In this document: piece by piece, positions 32,291 through 40,313 of the stretch
Position numbering within the stretch: position 1 is the first letter of the stretch
Layout: the number at the start of each line of letters is the position of its first letter
Source: JAAXHB01 sp965214945
GTDB taxonomy: Bacteria; Actinomycetota; Acidimicrobiia; Acidimicrobiales; Aldehydirespiratoraceae
DNA: 64,000 nt
Reading direction: 5' to 3'
Assembly (NCBI GenBank): GCA_965214945.1
Contig: OZ244029.1
Span: 2,728,001 to 2,792,000 of the forward strand
Program-made: the position numbers and the translations under genes
The notes under the pieces: model-generated
Told to the model about the DNA's origin: nothing
Database searches by the model: none
Seen by the model: only the letters and a program-made list of their open reading frames with translations

Positions 32291-33240
32291 ATGCCGGGCC
32301 GGTCGAGGATGATCTGCTCGCGCTCGGCCACGTCGTTGAACGACTGGAGCCACTGCGACAGCAGGTTCACGCCGAGGACGGCTATGGCGATGGCCATCCC
32401 GGCGAAGGTAACAACCCACCAGGCATGGGTGATGTAGTCCTTGCCCTGCTCGATCATCAGGCCCCACGAAGACTGGGGAGGTTGGACCCCGAAGCCCAAG
32501 AACGAGAAGGCCGATTCCGACAGGATGGCGGCGGCCAGCTCCAACACGATGAGGGTGATCAGAGAACTCACCAGATTGGGGAGCAGATGGCGCTTCATTA
32601 TCCGGGGCGACCGGGTGCCGTTCATCTCCGCGGCTTCCACGAACAGCGAAGTTCGAAGTGTGAACACCAGACTGCGGGTAACCCGGGTGAAGACCATCCA
32701 GCCCGACATGGCGATGACGACTATGACGATCCACACGCTGGGGCCGAAGACGACGACGAAGATCAGCCCGGCGAGCACGCCCGGGAACGCCATCTGCACG
32801 TCCGCCACCGAGGTGATGATCGTGTCGGCCCAGCCTCCGAAGTAGCCAGCCACCAAGCCCAGCAGAGTGCCTATAAGCGCGGCGATGCCCACCGCGGCCA
32901 AGCCCACGAGCAACGAAATCCGGGCTCCGTCGATGAGCCGGGCTAGCAGGTCGCGGCCTAGCTGGTCTGTGCCGAGGGGATGAGCCCAGGTGCCGCCCCA
33001 TCCCACCGGCGGCTTCAGTCGGTCGGGCAGGCTCTGCTCGGCCGGGTCGGCCACGAACGGGATCCACGGCCCCAACAGCGCCACCAGCGCGAAGCCTCCG
33101 GTGATGATCACGCCTGCGATGCCGGCCTTCGACTTGAGCAGGTGGCGGCGCAGGTCGGCCAGCGGCCGAGACTCGGCGCCTGCGTCGGGTTCGCGGCCGT
33201 CGAGGAGGCCCCCCTCGGCACCGGTGACGACCGACGTCAT
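32287..33240 (-). CDS. Oligopeptide-type ABC permease (OppC/DppC-like)
   Basis: 317 residues with six membrane segments. An N-terminal cytoplasmic tail and first helix GIAGVIITGGFALVALLGPW, the family motif HPLGTDQLGRDLLARLIDGARISL, and the EAA-type coupling loop FVEAAEMNGTRSPRIMKRHLLPN. Forms the heterodimeric channel with the OppB-like protein 22 bp upstream. Confidence 0.92.
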   Translation of the reverse strand: MTSVVTGAEGGLLDGREPDAGAESRPLADLRRHLLKSKAGIAGVIITGGFALVALLGPWIPFVADPAEQSLPDRLKPPVGWGGTWAHPLGTDQLGRDLLARLIDGARISLLVGLAAVGIAALIGTLLGLVAGYFGGWADTIITSVADVQMAFPGVLAGLIFVVVFGPSVWIVIVVIAMSGWMVFTRVTRSLVFTLRTSLFVEAAEMNGTRSPRIMKRHLLPNLVSSLITLIVLELAAAILSESAFSFLGFGVQPPQSSWGLMIEQGKDYITHAWWVVTFAGMAIAIAVLGVNLLSQWLQSFNDVAEREQIILDRPGM

Positions 33241-33262
33241 GAGTCTTGCGGGTCTCGTCGGC

Positions 33263-34183
33263 TCACAGCAGCTCCACCCTGGGGTCGATGGCCCGGCGGA
33301 TGATGTCGACCGCCAGATTTGTCATGACCACTAAGCCGGCCAGCACTACGACCGCGGCCTGGAGCAGGATCAGATCCTTCTGCTCTATGGCCTGGAACGC
33401 CATCCGCCCCACCCCGGGCCAGGCGAACACCACCTCGATCACCACCGTGTAGCCAGTGAACATCCTGGTCATCTCCCAGCCGGTAAAGGTCACGAAGTTC
33501 GACGCCACGTTCCTGAAGGTGTGATGGACGATCGTGTACGAGCGCGAGAAGCCCCGGGACTGGGCCGTGATGGCGTAGGGCTGGCGCAGCTCCTCCACGA
33601 TGCTGCGGCGCAGCATCTGGGCCAGCCGCCCGGCGCTGGCCAGCCCGATGGCCACCGACGGCAGGATGACCGACGTGAACCCCCTCGACCCGAAGGTGGG
33701 CACCCAGCCGAGCTGAACCGCGAAGATGATGATCAGCAGGTAGCCGATCCAGAACGGCGGGGCGCTTATCGAGGCCATCGAGAACCCCAGCACCGCATGG
33801 TCGGGGAACCTCCTCTCCCACCATGCGGCCAGCATCCCCAGGGGAACGGCCAGGATCACGGTGACCGCCACTGAGCCGGCCACCAGCTTGAGCGTTGCCG
33901 GCAGGCGCTCGCGCACTATCTCCCAGGCGGGCCGCTGCTGCCAGAACGACTCGCCGAGATCGGCGGTCACCAGACCCAGAGCGAAGTCTCCGTACTGCTC
34001 GATCAGGGGCCGGTCGAGGCCCAGAAGCTCGCGGCGCTTCTCCCGGAGCTCGTCGGACGCCTCCAAAGGCAGCGACACAGCGGCCGGGTCGGTGAAGACG
34101 TGGGTGAGCACAAACACCAGCGACGTGACCACGAAGACGACCAGCGCGGCGGCGATGACACGCCTGACTAACCACCGAAGCAA
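33263..34183 (-). CDS. Oligopeptide-type ABC permease (OppB/DppB-like)
   Basis: 306 residues. Starts LRWLVRRVIAAALVVFVVTSLVF, then the periplasmic loop and DLGESFWQQRPAWEIVRERLPAT typical of OppB, and the coupling loop YAITAQSRGFSRSYTIVHHTFRN. First gene of the transporter part. No binding-protein gene is adjacent; 139 bp separates it from the CoA ligase. The nearest family-5 binding protein is at 17467-19125. Confidence 0.92.
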   Translation of the reverse strand: MLRWLVRRVIAAALVVFVVTSLVFVLTHVFTDPAAVSLPLEASDELREKRRELLGLDRPLIEQYGDFALGLVTADLGESFWQQRPAWEIVRERLPATLKLVAGSVAVTVILAVPLGMLAAWWERRFPDHAVLGFSMASISAPPFWIGYLLIIIFAVQLGWVPTFGSRGFTSVILPSVAIGLASAGRLAQMLRRSIVEELRQPYAITAQSRGFSRSYTIVHHTFRNVASNFVTFTGWEMTRMFTGYTVVIEVVFAWPGVGRMAFQAIEQKDLILLQAAVVVLAGLVVMTNLAVDIIRRAIDPRVELL

Positions 34184-34322
34184 CGCAACCCCCTGTCGGT
34201 TGCCGATGGGTCGGCTCGGTCGCCAGCCCGCGATCGCAGTGTTGGCACGTGGTCGGAGTCAATGCCAGCGGATATTACAACAGGCCCGCCGGGCCAGAAA
34301 CCGGCAGCCTCTGACGCCGCCG

Positions 34323-35888
34323 TCACGACAGCTCCATCACGGTCGGGCCGGAGGTGTGGCGCAGCGTGTGCTTGGTGACTTTGTGAGTTGGCCCCTTGGG
34401 AAGCTCATCGAGCACCTCTAGATAGCGAGGCTGGCAGAAGTCGGGCAGCGCCCCCCGGCAGTAGCGGCCCAGCTCCGCAGGGTCGACGGAGTGGCCGGGC
34501 CGGACCACCACGACGAGCTTGACATCCTGTTCGCCCAGTTCTGAGGGGACCCCGACCGCGGCGCACTCAGCCACGGCCGGGAATGCGCTCACCACCCGCT
34601 CCACCTCGGTGGAGGAGATCATCTCTCCCCGGCATCTGATGGCGTCCTTGGCGCGGTCCACCCACCGCAGATAGCCGTCGGCGCCGATCACAGCCAGGTC
34701 CCCGGTGTGGAACCACAGGTTTCTGAACGCGGCCAGGGTGGCCTCAGGCTGGCGGTGGTAGCCCGACATCATCACCCCCGGGCGTAGGGGCCGCACCACC
34801 AGCTCGCCTACCTCGCCGGCGGGCAGCTCGTTGTCGTCGGCGTCGACCACCGCCACCTCAAACTGGGGAACGGGCCGCCCCGAGGCCCGGTGGCGCATCG
34901 GATCGTCGGGGCCGGTCGTGGAGACATGCCCCGTCTCGGTCATGGCGAACCCAGTCACCAGCGCCAGCCCGAACCTGCGCTCGAAGTGCGTCCGCCGGTC
35001 CATCGGGATCCCGGCCGCGCCGTGCATCATCCTCACCCTGTGGTTGCGGTCGGCGGGGCCCGGCGGCTGATTGAGAAGGATGGACGACACCGCCCCCACC
35101 ACCCCGACCTCGGTGGCACTCGAGCGCCGGACCTTGTCCCAGAAGGTACGGGCCGAGAACTTCGAGGCCAGGGCAGCCCGGCCGCCTACCACCAGAGCAG
35201 TGCCCAGTGTGGAGAAGCGGGCGTTCACGTGATACAGCGGCAGGGCCGAGAACAAGACGTCGTCGGCGGTCAGACCCCACTGCTCGATCTTGATCTGGGC
35301 CTGCTCTATCGGGAACGCCTGGGGCAGGACGACCCCTTTGGCCGGGCCGGTGGTGCCGGAGGTGTAGATGATGTTCATCGGATCGACGGGGCGGGGCCGG
35401 GCGAAAGGCGGGGCCGGTACCCCACCGCGGCGCACCTCGGCGTAGTCGACAACCGCGGTGCCGGCGGGGTCGGGGCCCGAGCCTCGCCGGATTATCAGCT
35501 TCAGGTTGGCGACGGCCGGTATCTGCTCGGCCACGCGGTCTACCAGCGATCCGTCGACGATCAGCACCCGGGCCCCTGAATGGCCGAGCACGTGAGCGAG
35601 GTGCGAGCCCCTGAGGCCGGCGTTGACGGGGCACTCGACCGCGCCGAGGCGCAGCAGCGCCAGCATCGTGACCACCGTCTCGGGGTGGTTGGGCGACATA
35701 TGGCAGACCACTTCATGGGGGCCGACCCCGGCGGCGGCCAGGCCTTCGGCGCAGGCCTCCACCGAGGCGAGAAGCTCGGCCCAGCTCCAGAGGCGACCGC
35801 CGAAGTCGAGCACAGCCCGGTCGGGGTGGGCTCCGGTCCGCCGCAGGCACAGCGACCAGAGGTCCTCGAACCCGCCAGCGCCGGTCAT
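34323..35888 (-). CDS. AMP-forming acyl-CoA synthetase/ligase
   Basis: 521 residues, ANL superfamily. A3 motif IIYTSGTTGPAKGVV, A5 FAMTETGHVS, A7/A8 FHTGDLAVIGADGYLRWVDRAKDAIRCRGE, and the C-terminal PKGPTHKVTKHTLR with the adenylation Lys. It activates a carboxylic acid to its CoA thioester with ATP. In this operon the acid may be a beta-keto acid made by the carboxylase genes upstream (inference from order). ATG 35888; 79 bp after the DUF35 gene. Confidence 0.9.
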   Translation of the reverse strand: MTGAGGFEDLWSLCLRRTGAHPDRAVLDFGGRLWSWAELLASVEACAEGLAAAGVGPHEVVCHMSPNHPETVVTMLALLRLGAVECPVNAGLRGSHLAHVLGHSGARVLIVDGSLVDRVAEQIPAVANLKLIIRRGSGPDPAGTAVVDYAEVRRGGVPAPPFARPRPVDPMNIIYTSGTTGPAKGVVLPQAFPIEQAQIKIEQWGLTADDVLFSALPLYHVNARFSTLGTALVVGGRAALASKFSARTFWDKVRRSSATEVGVVGAVSSILLNQPPGPADRNHRVRMMHGAAGIPMDRRTHFERRFGLALVTGFAMTETGHVSTTGPDDPMRHRASGRPVPQFEVAVVDADDNELPAGEVGELVVRPLRPGVMMSGYHRQPEATLAAFRNLWFHTGDLAVIGADGYLRWVDRAKDAIRCRGEMISSTEVERVVSAFPAVAECAAVGVPSELGEQDVKLVVVVRPGHSVDPAELGRYCRGALPDFCQPRYLEVLDELPKGPTHKVTKHTLRHTSGPTVMELS

Positions 35889-35912
35889 GGCGCCACGCTC
35901 GCGCGCCAGCCT

Positions 35913-35968
35913 GCTCCGGCCGTCATCGTGTCAAGTGGCCTGCTCAAGGGCCCGCTCCGGCCGTCATC
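35913..35968. repeat. 15-bp exact direct repeat at the end of the DUF35 gene
   Basis: GCTCCGGCCGTCATC occurs at 35913-35927 and 35954-35968, 41 bp apart, in the 79-bp gap between ligase and DUF35 genes. The second copy touches the DUF35 stop codon. Flanking CCTGCTC also repeats. Confidence 0.75.
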
Positions 35969-36396
35969 TAACTGCTGCTCGCCGGCACAACCCGGAACAT
36001 GGGCAATGTGAGGTCGCCGTCGGAATGTTCCGTGAAAACGACCTGGACTCGGTCGCCGATGCGGAGCCCGGCCGTGTTGGTCTCGATCAGGTTGGCCATC
36101 AGGCGTGGGCCCTCGGCCAGCTCGACGACGGCTATCACGTACGGCACGTCTCGGGCCCAGGTGTCGTCGTAGAAGGCGACGTGGACTTCGGTGAATGTCC
36201 AGACGCGACCTTCGCCGCTCATAGGCCGCCAGGTGAGTTCGCTCGACCAGCAGCCGGGGCAGAGCCGGCGAGGGTAGGCGAAGATGAGACCGCAGGAGTC
36301 GCAGCAGGGCAGCAGCAGCTCGTGGCGGCGGGCCGCCTCCCAGTACGGGGCGGTCGCTGTGTCGTCGAGGCTGGGCCGAGGCTTGCCGGCGCTCAC
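35968..36396 (-). CDS. Zn-ribbon/OB-fold protein (DUF35, ChsH2-like)
   Basis: 142 residues. The rubredoxin-like zinc ribbon has four cysteines, CDSCG and CPGC (residues 32-49); the OB fold follows (GRVWTFTEVHVAFYD, PYVIAVVELAEGPRLMANL, GDRVQVVF). These acyl-CoA-binding partners act with thiolase-fold proteins, for instance ChsH2 with Ltp2 in steroid side-chain cleavage. GTG 36396 overlaps the stop of the thiolase-like gene as GTGA, so a stoichiometric complex with it is the natural reading. Confidence 0.88.
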   Translation of the reverse strand: MSAGKPRPSLDDTATAPYWEAARRHELLLPCCDSCGLIFAYPRRLCPGCWSSELTWRPMSGEGRVWTFTEVHVAFYDDTWARDVPYVIAVVELAEGPRLMANLIETNTAGLRIGDRVQVVFTEHSDGDLTLPMFRVVPASSS

Positions 36397-37553
36397 GAGC
36401 CCCGCCCGAGGACCATCGTCGAGAAGTTGGAGAAGACGCCTCCGTTGCCGTGGACCACAGCCACCTCGGCCCCGGTGGCCTGCCGGCGCCCGGCGGCGCC
36501 CCGAAGCTGGCGGACGGCATCGATGAGGTGGAACACTCCGCCGGCGTGGCCGTGGGAGAGCATCCCGCCGTGGAGGTTCACCGGATGGTCGGCCCCCAAT
36601 GCCAGCGCGCCGGAGGCAGCGTAAGGCCCGCCCTCGCCCCGGCGGCATAGGCCCAGAGCCTCCACCCCGGCCACCACGCTGAAGGTGCAGGCGTCGTGGA
36701 TGTAGACGACATCGGCATCGTTGATCGTCAGCCCGGCCCTGCGCAAGGCCAGCCTCGCCGACGTCGGCCCGCCCAAGTCGGCAAGGTCGGGTGCCTGTGA
36801 TGGGATGTGATGGGTGGTGGCTGCGCCGTAGCCGAGCACCCGGGCCCAGCCGACTCCCAGGCTGCGGGCCTGATCCGCCGAGGTCACAACGAAGGCGCCG
36901 CCCGCGTCGGAGATCAAAGAGCAGTCGAGGCGTCGCAGAGGCGAGGAGATCATGGGCGAGGCCTGATGATCCGACAAGGTGATCGGTTCGCGCTTGTGGG
37001 CGTTGTCGTTGAGGGAGGCGTGGTGCCGCGAGGTGACGGCAACCGCGCCGAGCTGTTCGCTGGTGGTGCCGTAGAGGTGCATGTGCCGTTGAGCGAACAG
37101 GGCGTAGCCGGTGATCATGGCGATCTGGCCGTACGGCGCCTCGAAGTCCTCTCCCCCTGTGAGCGTGCCAGGCGCCCGGCCCCGGCCCGACCGGCGGATC
37201 GAGATGCCGTTCTCGCCGTAGGTGCACAGCGCCGCGGTGCACATGCCGCTGTCGATTGCGGCCGCCGCGTTCAGCAGGGCCGCGTGGTGGGTTCCGGGGC
37301 CGCCGACGTCGATGACGGCGGCCAGCTCGGGTCGCAGTCCCAGGTATTCGGCCACTCGGGCGGCGTGCAGCATCATGGACTGCGAGTAGCCGGAGAACGA
37401 GAAAACAGCGTCGATGTCGTCCTTGGCCAGACCAGCGTCTGCCACAGCGTCCTTTGCCGCGGCCGCCTGCAGGTCGATGGCGCTGCGGCCCGGCAGCTTG
37501 CCTATGGGTGTCTCGCCGATCCCGACGATGGCGATGCCTTCCAGCAAGCTCAC
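36393..37553 (-). CDS. Thiolase-fold protein (SCP-x/Ltp-like) lacking the usual Cys
   Basis: 386 residues. Thiolase fold: EGIAIVGIGETPIGKLPG, AAAKDAVADAGLAKDDIDAV, and C-terminal HPVNLHGGMLSHGHAGG. Where thiolases have the nucleophilic Cys (about residue 90, xCATG/CASG) this has VIDVGGPGTHHAALL. The active-site His-Asp segment reads YIHDACTFS. Similar cysteine-free members (Ltp2) are retro-aldolases that need a DUF35 partner, and one overlaps its end here. GTG 37553 has GGGAG upstream and a GTGA overlap with the HyuA-like gene; ATG 37568 is possible. Confidence 0.83.
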   Translation of the reverse strand: MSLLEGIAIVGIGETPIGKLPGRSAIDLQAAAAKDAVADAGLAKDDIDAVFSFSGYSQSMMLHAARVAEYLGLRPELAAVIDVGGPGTHHAALLNAAAAIDSGMCTAALCTYGENGISIRRSGRGRAPGTLTGGEDFEAPYGQIAMITGYALFAQRHMHLYGTTSEQLGAVAVTSRHHASLNDNAHKREPITLSDHQASPMISSPLRRLDCSLISDAGGAFVVTSADQARSLGVGWARVLGYGAATTHHIPSQAPDLADLGGPTSARLALRRAGLTINDADVVYIHDACTFSVVAGVEALGLCRRGEGGPYAASGALALGADHPVNLHGGMLSHGHAGGVFHLIDAVRQLRGAAGRRQATGAEVAVVHGNGGVFSNFSTMVLGRGS

Positions 37554-39445
37554 GCCGAGCGCTCCCACACCAGGTCACCGCCGCGGGCCCGGGCCGTCCA
37601 GCCCGGCGGCACGGCGTGAACGGTTCCCGAGGCACCGATGAGGGCCGGCCCGTCAAGGACCTGGCCCTCATCCAGCGCGGCCAGCTCCGCCGCGTACGTG
37701 TCAAGGGGCGGCCCCGTCCAGCGGACCGGGTGGCAGGCCGGCGGCTCGGCCCGGGCGCCGGTGACAGCCAGCGGCTCGGGGCCGTAGATCACTGTGGTCA
37801 CCTCAACCCGAACGGCATCGCCGATGACGGCGCCTGCCGATGCGGCCGCGGCTGCGGCTGCCTCGAGGTCGAGGACGGCGGCAAGCGACCGGCGCCGACC
37901 TCCTGCCTGGTACAGATCAACGTTGACTTTTGCCCCATCAAGCCGCTCCGCTTCGAGATCGAGCCGAGCCCGGCCCACCAGTTCCCGTACAGCTTCGGCC
38001 GGATCCCGGCCCGGCGCTATGTCCACCCCGTAACGCTGCACTATGTCGGCGCTGGCCACGGCGCGGGCGCTGAACACACCGCCGTGAGCGAACGAGCGAA
38101 CCCGGCGGATACCCGCCCTCTCGGCGACGGCGGCGGCGTGCAGCGTCCCGGCACCGCCGAACGCGTACAGGGTTACCGTCGCCGGATCTGCTCCGGCGTC
38201 TGACAGCAGCGCCCCGATGGCCGATGCCGCCAGGGCGTGCGCGGCAGAGCGCACCCGCAGCGCCGCCTCGACGGCGTCGCCGTTCGCCAGAGGCGCCAGC
38301 GCGGCCGCAGCGCGGTCGGCGTCGAGCGTGATCTCACCGGCCAGAACCTGCCCGTGGGCCAGAAATCCCAGAATCACGTCGGCATCGGTCAGCGTGGCGG
38401 CCACGCCGCCCCTGCCGAAAGCGGCCGGGCCCGGCACCGCCCCCGCGCTTTCCGGCCCCACCCTTACCGCGCCGGTCGCGTCGGGCGCGGCGATGGACGA
38501 CCCGCCCAAACCGACTGAGAGCACTTGCGGCACCCGCAGCCCGACCCGGACGCCTCGGATCTTCGGGCTGGGATCCACCTCGTAGGCGCCGTCGCGCACC
38601 AGGCCCAGATCCAGCGTCGTGCCGCCCATGTCGAACCCCACCGCCACCGGGTCGCCGCTGGCGCGAGCCTCGACGGCCACCAACCCCAGCCCGGCCGCCG
38701 GCCCGGAGCTGTAGGTGCTAACGGCGGTGGTACGAGCGGTGCGGCTGCACGTTCCGTCGGAGCGGACTGCCAGCACCGGAACGCCCAAGCCCGACTGCTG
38801 AAGGACGCCCTCAGTCCGGTACAGCAGCTTGGCCATGGGCCGGCTCAGGTAAGCGTTGAGTATGGCCGTAGCGGTACGCAGCTCGTCGTCGTCGGCATCG
38901 CAGAGCTCCGACCCCAGCGTCAGCGGGATCGAACGGAGATAGTGGGCCGGATACCGGCGCCTGACCAGCTCTCGGAGCCGCTCCTCGTCGACTTGGCGGC
39001 CCCGCCTCAGGCTCACTACCACCTGGCGCACCCCGCGCTGGATCAGGTCGCGGCACAGCGTGAGCACCGACTCCGGCTGCTGCGAGGCGTCCACACCTGC
39101 CACGCAATCGGCCCGGACGAAGACGCCGATGGCGGGTGACGTCTCGGCCGGCCCGTACAGCGAACTCTCCGCGCCGGCCTCCACCATCACCCCCACCGGG
39201 TCGCCGCTTCCGGTGACCACAGAGTTCGTGCCGATGGTCGTCGCCAGGCGGAACAGGCCGACACGGCTAAGGAGCGCCTCCAGGGTGACGCCGAGACGCT
39301 CGGCACCCTGGGTCAGGCAGGCCACCACCGACCTGGTCAAGTCGAAGTGGGTTGTGGGCACCTTGGCGATCACCGCCCGCCGACCGTCGGTGAAGCAACC
39401 GTCGGTGAACGTGCCGCCCATGTCGATTCCCACGGCGTAGGTCAC
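37550..39445 (-). CDS. HyuA-family ATP-dependent carboxylase/hydrolase subunit (smaller)
   Basis: 631 residues of the hydantoinase/oxoprolinase-A superfamily, ASKHA ATP-binding fold: TYAVGIDMGGTFTDGCF at the start, LATTIGTNSVVTGSG, VGFDMGGTTLDLGLV, VGPESAGAVPGPAAFGRGG and FGGAGTLHAAAVAERAG. In acetophenone and acetone carboxylases such subunits phosphorylate bicarbonate or substrate with ATP. The GTG at 39445 starts at homology; it is 46 bp after the URO-D-like gene. It is the shorter of two HyuA-like proteins in the operon. Confidence 0.87.
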   Translation of the reverse strand: MTYAVGIDMGGTFTDGCFTDGRRAVIAKVPTTHFDLTRSVVACLTQGAERLGVTLEALLSRVGLFRLATTIGTNSVVTGSGDPVGVMVEAGAESSLYGPAETSPAIGVFVRADCVAGVDASQQPESVLTLCRDLIQRGVRQVVVSLRRGRQVDEERLRELVRRRYPAHYLRSIPLTLGSELCDADDDELRTATAILNAYLSRPMAKLLYRTEGVLQQSGLGVPVLAVRSDGTCSRTARTTAVSTYSSGPAAGLGLVAVEARASGDPVAVGFDMGGTTLDLGLVRDGAYEVDPSPKIRGVRVGLRVPQVLSVGLGGSSIAAPDATGAVRVGPESAGAVPGPAAFGRGGVAATLTDADVILGFLAHGQVLAGEITLDADRAAAALAPLANGDAVEAALRVRSAAHALAASAIGALLSDAGADPATVTLYAFGGAGTLHAAAVAERAGIRRVRSFAHGGVFSARAVASADIVQRYGVDIAPGRDPAEAVRELVGRARLDLEAERLDGAKVNVDLYQAGGRRRSLAAVLDLEAAAAAAASAGAVIGDAVRVEVTTVIYGPEPLAVTGARAEPPACHPVRWTGPPLDTYAAELAALDEGQVLDGPALIGASGTVHAVPPGWTARARGGDLVWERSA

Positions 39446-39491
39446 CGAGCAGTCCCAATGCGTCGGCGGCGCCTGCGAGCCGCGGGACGGG

Positions 39492-40313
39492 TCAACGTCC
39501 ACCTCTCCCGTGCGCTTCAAAGGCGCGCCCGCGGCCCGAGCTGAGCGCCGCGGCCTGGATCGATGCCTCCCGCAGAATCTCCGGGCTTGTGTGGGGGCCG
39601 AGGGGCGCAGTGACCACCTCAGCCGCGTCGCCCGACACGGTGCGGCGGCACTGATCCAGGCCGCGGCGCAGCCCCGCGGCGGAATCGAACGCAGCCTTGG
39701 GCAGGAATCCAAGATCATCGGCGCAGCCGCCCGGGGAGGCCCAGCCTTGGTATCCCAGCCGAGCAGCGTCGCCGGCGCCGGTCATCACCAGCAGAGCCTC
39801 CAAGCGAAGATGCGCGGCGGTGCGCACGATCAAGCGGTGGGCTTCGGTCATCCGATCGAGATCAGCACCGGAGACGCCGATCTCCGCGACGATCAACCGC
39901 TCGACTCCGCACCCGGCCAAGGCCCCGACCCGGGCGGCGGCCAAGTCGGAGGCGGCGTCGAGGGCGTCTTCGGTGAAGTCACCGCCCCGAGCCCTCCAAG
40001 CCGCCGGCCCCGACACCAGCCCCATCACCGGGGGCGCGGCCGGGGTGCGGGCCAGGGCGGCCGTCACGGCGTCGAGCCGGGCAAAGGCCTCCTCGGGGTT
40101 GCCGTACGGCTCGGCGCTGGCCGCGCCGTCCAACTCGGACCGTAGGGCAGCGTCCTCCACCTCGGGCGACCACGGGCCGCAGCATCGATCCAGGCCCAGG
40201 GCTCTGGCTCCCTCGTCGATACAGCGAACCCGGCCGTCCAGGTCTTCGGGCCAGCCCCTTCCCAGAGCCCTGGCGCACAAAGCCGCGGGCACAACGGCCA
40301 GCAGCCGGCTCAT
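39492..40313 (-). CDS. URO-D/methionine-synthase-like barrel protein of unknown role
   Basis: 273 residues, soluble. PPVMGLVSGPAAWRARGG, LAGCGVERLIVAEIGVSGADLDRM, HLRLEALLVMTGAG and SPEILREASIQAA resemble the uroporphyrinogen decarboxylase/MtaA barrel, but it is shorter than that family (about 340) and the similarity is modest. ATG 40313 overlaps the HyuB stop as ATGA, so it belongs functionally with the carboxylase genes. It occupies the place of a fifth, non-core subunit (compare Apc5 of acetophenone carboxylase); that equivalence is only a positional guess. Confidence 0.55.
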   Translation of the reverse strand: MSRLLAVVPAALCARALGRGWPEDLDGRVRCIDEGARALGLDRCCGPWSPEVEDAALRSELDGAASAEPYGNPEEAFARLDAVTAALARTPAAPPVMGLVSGPAAWRARGGDFTEDALDAASDLAAARVGALAGCGVERLIVAEIGVSGADLDRMTEAHRLIVRTAAHLRLEALLVMTGAGDAARLGYQGWASPGGCADDLGFLPKAAFDSAAGLRRGLDQCRRTVSGDAAEVVTAPLGPHTSPEILREASIQAAALSSGRGRAFEAHGRGGR

